64,000 nt of DNA, from positions 2,418,001 to 2,482,000 of the forward strand of contig CAVUMC010000002.1 of NCBI GenBank assembly GCA_963742535.1, read 5' to 3'. This DNA comes from VRUE01 sp963742535 (GTDB lineage: Bacteria > Actinomycetota > Thermoleophilia > Solirubrobacterales > 70-9). The position numbers and the translations under genes were made by a program. Numbering within the stretch: the first letter of the stretch is position 1; every line of letters starts with the position of its first letter. Below, in pieces: positions 57,690 through 64,000 of this stretch. The notes beneath the pieces are model-generated. The model worked only from the letters and a program-made list of their open reading frames with translations, was not told the origin of the DNA and made no database searches.

Positions 57690-58859
57690 TCATTCAGCCT
57701 CCAGCGGCAAGAGCGCGTTGATCCCGGTCGCGGCGCGGCCGATGATCAGCTTCTGGATCTGCGAGGTGCCCTCGTACAGCGTCGTCACGCGGGCGTCGCG
57801 CAGGTAGCGCTCGACCGGGTAATCGTCGACATAGCCGGAGCCACCGTGCACCTGGATCGCCAGGTTGGCGCATTCGACCGCCGACTCGGTCGCGTAGAGC
57901 TTTGCCACCGAGGTCTCGGTCGTGTTCGGCTTCTTTTCGTCCTTGAGTACGCCGGCGCGGTAGACCAGCATCCGCGCCGCGTCGCGCTTGAGGATCATGT
58001 CGGCGATCATCTCCTGGACCAGCTGGAAGCGGGCGAGGGGGACGCCGAACTGCTTGCGCTCCTTGGCGTAGGCAACCGAGGCTTCGACGCAGCCTTCGCA
58101 GATGCCGACGCAGCCGGCGGCGACGCTGTAGCGGCCGTTGTCGAGGGCGCTCATCGCGACCTTGAAGCCGTCGCCGATCTCACCGAGCATCGCGTCCTCG
58201 CCGACCTCGACGTTGTCGAGCGCGATCTCGCCGGTGTCGGAGGAGCGCAGACCGAGCTTGCCGTGGATCTCCTGCGTGGAGAAGCCCTCGCTGTCGCAGG
58301 GGACGAGGAAGCAGGCGAGGCCCTTGTGCTTCTTCTCGGGATCGGTCTGGGCGAAGATCAGCGCCACCTCGGAGAAGTTGGCGAGGCTGATCCACATCTT
58401 CTGGCCGCTGATCGACCAGCCGTTGTCGGTCTTGGTCGCGCGGGTGCGCAGGTTGGCGGCGTCGGAGCCGGTGTCCGGCTCGGTCAGGCCGAAGCAGCCG
58501 AGCGCCTCGCCCGTGCACATGCGGGGGAGCCACTTCTGCTTCTGCTCCTCGGTGCCCCAGCGCTCGATCGAGCCGGCGACCAGTGAGGTCTGCACGGAGA
58601 CGACGGTGCGGGCGGAGGAGTCGGCGCGGCCGACCTGTTCGACGATCAGGCCGTAGCCGAGGTAGTCAAGGCCGCGGCCGCCGTACTGCTCGGAAACCGG
58701 AGCGCCGAGGTAGCCGACCTCGCCCAGCTTGCTTGCCAGCTCGCGGTCGAAACGGGCGGCGCGGTCGTTCTCCTTGACCCGTGGCGTGATCTCCTTATCG
58801 GCGAATTCGCGCGCCGTTTCCGAGATCAGCTTCTGCTCGTCGCTCAACTGGAAGTCCAT
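57690..58859 (-). CDS. Acyl-CoA dehydrogenase
   Basis: A 389-residue flavoenzyme with CFGLTEPDTGSDA (FAD side), DERKQFG-like segment YAKERKQFGVPLARFQ and the catalytic Glu in TLYEGTSQIQKLIIGR near residue 370. It introduces the alpha-beta double bond in an acyl-CoA and passes electrons to ETF. Chain-length preference is unknown; the position of the catalytic Glu fits short/medium-chain enzymes. Confidence 0.94.
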   Translation of the reverse strand: MDFQLSDEQKLISETAREFADKEITPRVKENDRAARFDRELASKLGEVGYLGAPVSEQYGGRGLDYLGYGLIVEQVGRADSSARTVVSVQTSLVAGSIERWGTEEQKQKWLPRMCTGEALGCFGLTEPDTGSDAANLRTRATKTDNGWSISGQKMWISLANFSEVALIFAQTDPEKKHKGLACFLVPCDSEGFSTQEIHGKLGLRSSDTGEIALDNVEVGEDAMLGEIGDGFKVAMSALDNGRYSVAAGCVGICEGCVEASVAYAKERKQFGVPLARFQLVQEMIADMILKRDAARMLVYRAGVLKDEKKPNTTETSVAKLYATESAVECANLAIQVHGGSGYVDDYPVERYLRDARVTTLYEGTSQIQKLIIGRAATGINALLPLEAE

Positions 58860-58886
58860 CTCACCCCTTGCTTTCTCTGGTCTTGC

Positions 58887-59680
58887 TCATTGAAGTTCGC
58901 GTCCAAGCGTTGCGGCGAAGGCATCTTGCGCTTCCTTGGTGCGGGGCCCGGCGCTTCTGAGAGCGCCGTGCCGTCGATTGCGGAGACGGCCTGGATCTCG
59001 CGGGTGGTCGAGGCGAGGAAGGCCTCTTTGGCGGCGCGCAGGTCGGCGACCGGCCAGGCGCCCTCTTCGACCTCGAGCGCCTTAACCAGGCGATCGCGAG
59101 TGATCGACTCGAGCACGCCGTTGTCGAGCGAGGGAGTGCGCAGGCCGCCCTGCGGTGAGACCCAGAAGATCGAGGAGGTGGGGGGCTCGAGCACGATCCC
59201 GTCGGGCTGGACCAGCACGGCCTCGTCGGCCCCCTGCGCCTTGGCGAGCCGGGTTGCCTGCATGTTGGCGGCGTAGGAGAGCGACTTGACCCCGTTGAGG
59301 ATGACACTGGGGCAGTAGGTGACGGTGGCGACGCTGACCGTCTCGGCGTGGGCCGGGATCGGCTCGGTCATCGCCAAGCGCTTGCCGCCGCGGGTAATGA
59401 TCAGCCGTAGCTGCCCGTCGGCGTCGCCGAGCTCGGCGAGCAGCGCTTCGATCTCGCCCTCCAGCGCACCCCGGTCGAACTCGAGCTCGATCGCGGCGGC
59501 CGAGCGGCCCAGCCGGTCGAGGTGATCGCCGAGCGCGAACGGCGTCCCGTCATAGAGCCGGATCACCTCGAAGGCGCCATCGCCCCGGTAGAGCCCGTCG
59601 TCCTTCAACGGCACGACCGCCTCCGCGGTCGGTGTGATCCGCCCATTGACGCTGGCCAGCTCTCTCAGCTCCGTCGCCAT
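58887..59680 (-). CDS. Class IV aminotransferase, frameshifted near its end in this sequence
   Basis: A PLP fold-type IV protein (branched-chain aminotransferase / aminodeoxychorismate lyase-like): ERDDGLYRGDGAFEVIR-type start (LKDDGLYRGDGAFEVIRLYDG), ANMQATRLAKAQGADEAVLV (PLP Lys), VLEPPTSSIFWV and ASTTREIQAVSAIDG. After SEAPGP the frame is unlike the family and runs to 58844. One more base in the GGGG run at 58943-58946 gives RTKEAQDAFAATLGRELQ and a TGA at 58887-58889, the expected end. Why it sits in a beta-oxidation operon is unclear. Confidence 0.82.
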
Positions 59681-59697
59681 CGGCTGGCGAGGCTACC

Positions 59698-60900
<1,203 letters not shown>

Positions 60901-60946
60901 GCCCGGGATTAAAGGGGACGGCCCGGCTCGGCGTATCCTTGGCGCC

Positions 60947-61237
60947 GTGTACTTCGTCCTGGGAACAGTGGGGATGGTCCTGCTCGGCGTCGGCGTGCTC
61001 TTCCTGATCGAGCACTTCTACACCGGCAACAACGCCGAACTGCTCGACTGGAAGCCGACTCGCTCGGTTGACCTCGAGGTGCAGAACGAGGTTGACGACG
61101 TGCAGCAGATGCTCCATGCGCAGAACGAAATGCGCCGCCGTCGCGGTCTCGCCCCCCGCGACGAGCAGGAGCTCCGCGACGAGGTCGCCGCGGAGGAGAG
61201 GGAGAAGCTCCGCCGCCGCTCCGCCAACCCCTTTTAG
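60947..61237 (+). CDS. Small membrane-anchored coiled-coil protein
   Basis: A 96-residue protein with one N-terminal helix (YFVLGTVGMVLLGVGVLFLIE) and a charged cytoplasmic helix-rich tail from residue 45 (NEVDDVQQMLHAQNEMRRRRG; DEQELRDEVAAEEREKLRRR). GTG start, 46 bases from the divergent thiolase start; GTATCCT at 60932-60938 may be its -10. Function unknown. It overlaps the MFS gene convergently by four bases. Confidence 0.65.
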   Translation: MYFVLGTVGMVLLGVGVLFLIEHFYTGNNAELLDWKPTRSVDLEVQNEVDDVQQMLHAQNEMRRRRGLAPRDEQELRDEVAAEEREKLRRRSANPF

Positions 61238-62637
61238 GCAGCAACCTCGATTTCGGTGACCGGGTCAGGGGTCGGCCGCTCGATCGGCGCGCGCGCCGGG
61301 CCAAACGCCAGCGCCAGGGCCGCAGTGCCGAGGCCGGCGCCGAGGGCGAAGGCCCAGCCGCGCTGCAGGCCGGCGAGCAGGTCGCCGCCGGTGGTGCCGC
61401 CCAGCAGCGCGACCAGGACCGCGACGCCGATCGCCGAGCCGAGCTGTCGCGCCATGCCGAAGACCGCCGTGCCGGTGGCAAAGCGGGAAGGCGGCAGCGC
61501 CGCGGTTGCCGCGGCGGGCAGCGTCCCCAGCACCATGCCGACGCCGGCGCCGCCGAGCACGAACCCCGGCAGGAAGCTGGAGGCGTAGGCGGGGGTGCTG
61601 CCGACAGTGGCGAGGATCACCACGTAACCGGCGGCGAAGGTGAGGCCGCCGGCGACTGCGACCGGACGTTGCCCGATCCGGCCGCCGAGTCGCCCGGACG
61701 GCACGGCGAAGATCGCCGCGGTGAGCGGTCCCGGTGAGAGCGCCAGCCCCGCTTTCAGCGCTGAGTAGCCCCAGACCTCGGTCAGCAGCAGGACGCCCGA
61801 GAGCAGCATCGCGCCGAAGCCGGCGAAGAAGACAGCGGCGGCGAGGTTGGCGAGGGCGAAGGAGCGAACGCGCAGAAGCGGCAGCTCGATCACCGGTGCC
61901 TCGTGGCGGTCGGAGCGGACGACGAAGGCGACGACCAGCGCCAGCGCCGCGGCGAAGGAGCCGAGCGTGCGCGGGTCCGCCCAGCCCCAGTCCGTGCCCT
62001 TGACGATGCCCAGGGTCAAGGCGCCGATGCCGAGCGCAAGCGCGGCGGCGCCGAGCAGGTCGGGACGACCGTCCTCCGGCTCACGTACCTCTTGCAGCAC
62101 CCGCAGCGCGACGATCGCGGCGATCACGCCAATCGGCACGTTGACGAGGAATATCCAGCGCCAGTCGAGCTGCACCAGGAGGCCGCCGATCGGCGGGCCG
62201 AGCGCGGCGGCGACGCCACCCACCGCGGACCAGATGCCGATCGCCATCGGGCGCTGCTCGGGCGGAAAGGCGGGGAGGATGAGGCCAAGGGTGGTCGGCA
62301 ACATCATCGCCCCGCCGGTCGCCTGCAGGACCCGGGCGGCGACGAGGAAGGGGACCGACGGTGCCAAAGCGCAGAGGGCCGAGGCGGCGGCGAAGAGGAG
62401 CAGCCCGGCGATGAAGACCCGCTTGCGCCCAACCCGATCGGCGATGCGGCCGGCGGGGACGAGCAGGGCGGCGAAGACGATCGCGTAGGCGTTGAGCACC
62501 CAGGAGAGCGAGGAGAGCGAAGCACCGTGGAAGTCCTTGGCCAGGTCCGGGAAGGCGATGTTGACGATGAAGAGGTCGAGGCTGGCCATGAAGAGGCCGA
62601 CCGAGGTGATCGTGAGGACCTTCCAGCGCTGTTCCAT
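61234..62637 (-). CDS. MFS multidrug exporter, DHA2 (14-helix) type
   Basis: A 467-residue protein with 14 predicted helices. The DHA2 marks are SLDLFIVNIAFPDLAKDF (helix 1), WVLNAYAI, GRIADRVGRKRVF (motif A) and LVNVPIGVIAA (motif C region). It likely pumps cationic or hydrophobic compounds out with protons. It is divergent from an HxlR regulator, which probably controls it. Confidence 0.93.
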   Translation of the reverse strand: MEQRWKVLTITSVGLFMASLDLFIVNIAFPDLAKDFHGASLSSLSWVLNAYAIVFAALLVPAGRIADRVGRKRVFIAGLLLFAAASALCALAPSVPFLVAARVLQATGGAMMLPTTLGLILPAFPPEQRPMAIGIWSAVGGVAAALGPPIGGLLVQLDWRWIFLVNVPIGVIAAIVALRVLQEVREPEDGRPDLLGAAALALGIGALTLGIVKGTDWGWADPRTLGSFAAALALVVAFVVRSDRHEAPVIELPLLRVRSFALANLAAAVFFAGFGAMLLSGVLLLTEVWGYSALKAGLALSPGPLTAAIFAVPSGRLGGRIGQRPVAVAGGLTFAAGYVVILATVGSTPAYASSFLPGFVLGGAGVGMVLGTLPAAATAALPPSRFATGTAVFGMARQLGSAIGVAVLVALLGGTTGGDLLAGLQRGWAFALGAGLGTAALALAFGPARAPIERPTPDPVTEIEVAA

Positions 62638-62691
62638 TCCCGCTCTCCAATCAGGTGACTTGCAATTTAAAAGTGACCCTAACAGGACTAG

Positions 62692-62720
62692 CTTGCAAAA
62701 AGCAAGTTAAGGGCTAGACT
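62692..62720 (+). promoter_or_regulatory. HxlR promoter with overlapping inverted-repeat operator
   Basis: CTTGC-AAAAA-GCAAG (62692-62706) is a perfect inverted repeat; a further CTTGC lies at 62659-62663. CTTGCA (62692-62697) with TAGACT (62715-62720), 17 bases apart, form a -35/-10 pair six bases before the hxlR ATG, so the repeat covers the -35. Redox/aldehyde-sensing HxlR proteins usually bind such sites and repress themselves and the divergent gene. Confidence 0.6.
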
Positions 62721-62726
62721 GGGCCT

Positions 62727-63218
62727 ATGGCCATCCAGGCATTCGCCGATCTCAACTGCTCGATCGCCCGCCCGCTCTCCTTCCTAGGCGAGCGCTGGTC
62801 GATCCTCGTCTTGCGTGACCTCTTCCTCGGCCGCCGTCGCTTCGACGAGATCCAGGAGAGCCTCGGGGTCGCCACCAACGTGCTCAGTCAACGGCTGGCG
62901 ACGCTGGTCGACGAAGGGATCGTCGAGCGGCGCCCCTACAGCGAGCACCCGGAGCGCTTCGAATACCGCCTCACCGAGAAGGGCCGCGACCTGCAGCCGG
63001 TCCTGCTGGCGCTGCTGCGCTGGGGTGACCGCTACACGGTTGGCGAGGCCGGAGCGCCGCTGGAGACTGTGCACGAGGACTGCGGCAAGCCCTTTCACAT
63101 GGTGCCCACCTGCTCGGAGTGCGGTGGCGTGGTCGAACCGGCCAATGTCACCAACCGCCCTGGTCCCGGCGCCAACGAGGAACAGCGCCGCCGTTACGCC
63201 CAGCGCCGCGCCGCCTGA
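62727..63218 (+). CDS. HxlR-family transcriptional regulator
   Basis: A 163-residue winged-helix protein: CSIARPLSFLGERWSILVLRDLFLG, RFDEIQESLGVATNVLSQRLATL (recognition) and EYRLTEKGRDLQPVL (wing). One Cys lies in the N-terminal arm (about residue 11), the usual sensor place, and a C-terminal CGKPF...CSECG may bind metal or act as redox pair. It probably regulates the divergent MFS exporter. Confidence 0.92.
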   Translation: MAIQAFADLNCSIARPLSFLGERWSILVLRDLFLGRRRFDEIQESLGVATNVLSQRLATLVDEGIVERRPYSEHPERFEYRLTEKGRDLQPVLLALLRWGDRYTVGEAGAPLETVHEDCGKPFHMVPTCSECGGVVEPANVTNRPGPGANEEQRRRYAQRRAA

Positions 63219-63220
63219 GG

Positions 63221-63682
63221 ATGGCCCGCGCCCTGATCGTCGGTTGCGGCTGTCGTGGGCGTGAGCTCGGCGTCGCCCTGCTCGAGCAGGGTTGGGCGGT
63301 GCGGGGCACGAGCCGGCGCGAGGAGGGGCTGGCGGTGATCGAGGCAGCTGGGATCGAGTCGGCGCTGGCCGATCCGGAGCGCCCGGCAACCCTGCTGGAG
63401 CTGGTCAACGACGTCGCCGTGGTGCATTGGATGCTGGGCTCAGCCGTCGGCGATCTGGAAAACGTCGCCGCAATCCACGGGCCGCGGTTGGAACGCCTGC
63501 TCGAACACTTGGTGGAAACGCCGGTGCGGCGCTTCGTCTACGAGGCCTACGGCTCGGTCTCTCCCGAGATCCTCGCCGGGGGGGCGGAGCTGGTTGAGCA
63601 GGCGGCCCGCACCTGGCAGATCCCAGTCGAGATCGCGCGTGAGCCGACAGGCGCGCAAACCGATATGACTAAACTCGGATAG
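63221..63682 (+). CDS. NAD(P)-binding Rossmann-fold protein
   Basis: A 153-residue protein starting at ATG 63221, two bases after the HxlR stop. The first strand ALIVGCGCRGRELGVALLEQGW is a dinucleotide-binding GxGxxG-type loop. The C-terminal half contains VETPVRRFVYEAYGSV, as in extended SDR/epimerase-like proteins, but the protein is about half their usual length. It may be a minimal family or a truncated one; the end is not family-typical. Confidence 0.7.
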   Translation: MARALIVGCGCRGRELGVALLEQGWAVRGTSRREEGLAVIEAAGIESALADPERPATLLELVNDVAVVHWMLGSAVGDLENVAAIHGPRLERLLEHLVETPVRRFVYEAYGSVSPEILAGGAELVEQAARTWQIPVEIAREPTGAQTDMTKLG

Positions 63683-63725
63683 GGATTTAGGTAAATGTCA
63701 GCCAGTAACCGAGAGAGGCGATCAG

Positions 63726-64000
63726 ATGGCTCTGCAGCTTGGTGACGTAGCACCCGACTTTGAGGCCGATACGACCGAGGGCCGGATCAAGTTCCACGAC
63801 TGGATCGGCGATTCGTGGGCCGTTCTGTTCTCCCATCCGAAGGACTTCACTCCTGTTTGCACGACCGAGCTCGGCTACATGGCGAGCATCGAGCCCGAGT
63901 TCGCCAAGCGCAACGTCAAAATCATCGGCCTCTCGATCGACCCACTCGACCGCCACGAGGAGTGGGCCAAAGACATCGAGGACACCCAGGGCACGGCGCC
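63726..64000 (+). CDS. Peroxiredoxin (1-Cys/Prx6-like), 5' part
   Basis: The gene continues past the window. The first 91 residues show LQLGDVAPDFEADTTEG, the active site DFTPVCTTELGYM with peroxidatic Cys (about residue 46) and VKIIGLSIDPLDRHEEW, typical of the Prx6/AhpC-TSA branch that reduces peroxides. ATG 63726 follows a purine-rich GAGAGAGGCG Shine-Dalgarno. Whether a resolving Cys exists is beyond the edge. Confidence 0.93.
   Translation, partial: MALQLGDVAPDFEADTTEGRIKFHDWIGDSWAVLFSHPKDFTPVCTTELGYMASIEPEFAKRNVKIIGLSIDPLDRHEEWAKDIEDTQGTA

Overview
The window is high-GC DNA packed with short-spaced operons, many GTG/TTG starts and ATGA/GTGA/TTGA overlaps. Gene content (A2-type cytochrome oxidase with ctaA/ctaB, guaB3 beside guaA, DUF3352-type lipoprotein, actinobacterial-style S9 tail, PqqD/HprK-like cassette) suggests an actinobacterium, most likely a Thermoleophilia/Solirubrobacterales-type organism; this placement is inferred from gene content and style, not from a marker-gene tree. 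No rRNA, tRNA, CRISPR array, integrase or transposase was seen.

Layout. 0-20.6 kb (mostly +) is core metabolism: the end of a D,D-carboxypeptidase, a PfkB kinase, guaB3-guaA, a minus-strand lactonase-like/hydrolase block with a divergent TetR regulator and double operator, an M23 peptidase, then rplM-rpsI-glmM-glmS, a lipoprotein, acpS-nnr-CBS-alr-nucleotidyltransferase-HAD. 20.7-28.8 kb holds infA followed by a PqqD-like/HprK-like/glycosyltransferase/nucleotidyltransferase cassette, then minus-strand GT2, GH63-like and ABC-2 export genes. 28.9-31.7 kb carries a secreted protein, palindromic elements, a zinc-ribbon protein and a GT4. 31.8-43.2 kb is a respiratory island: a normal aa3-type oxidase (ctaC-ctaD-ctaE) with two UspA-like accessory proteins, ctaA, a dihaem cytochrome c, ctaB, two small membrane proteins, and a second subunit I/II pair in which nearly all metal ligands are replaced. 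43.2-46.3 kb: PAP2 and flippase-like membrane proteins, trxB. 46.4-51.2 kb: a two-gene trypsin-STAND NTPase/trypco2-like conflict system. 51.4-61 kb: greA, a UBP zinc finger, a beta-propeller secreted protein, an alkylsulfatase-like enzyme and a beta-oxidation-type operon (thiolase, class IV aminotransferase, acyl-CoA dehydrogenase, enoyl-CoA hydratase, hydroxyacyl-CoA dehydrogenase). 61-64 kb: MFS exporter with a divergent HxlR regulator, a Rossmann protein and the start of a peroxiredoxin.

Three things stand out. First, the second oxidase-like pair (40765-43151) keeps the fold and operon of a haem-copper oxidase but lacks CuB, haem a3 and CuA ligands. Second, the window is dotted with palindromic elements, some between genes, some read in frame inside genes; one family has at least three copies. 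Third, at least three genes (rplM, a glycosyltransferase, an aminotransferase) have the exact signature of a one-base deletion that destroys an otherwise textbook C-terminus and operon overlap; two lie in G/C homopolymers, so residual sequencing indels are likely and start/stop calls should be read with that in mind.
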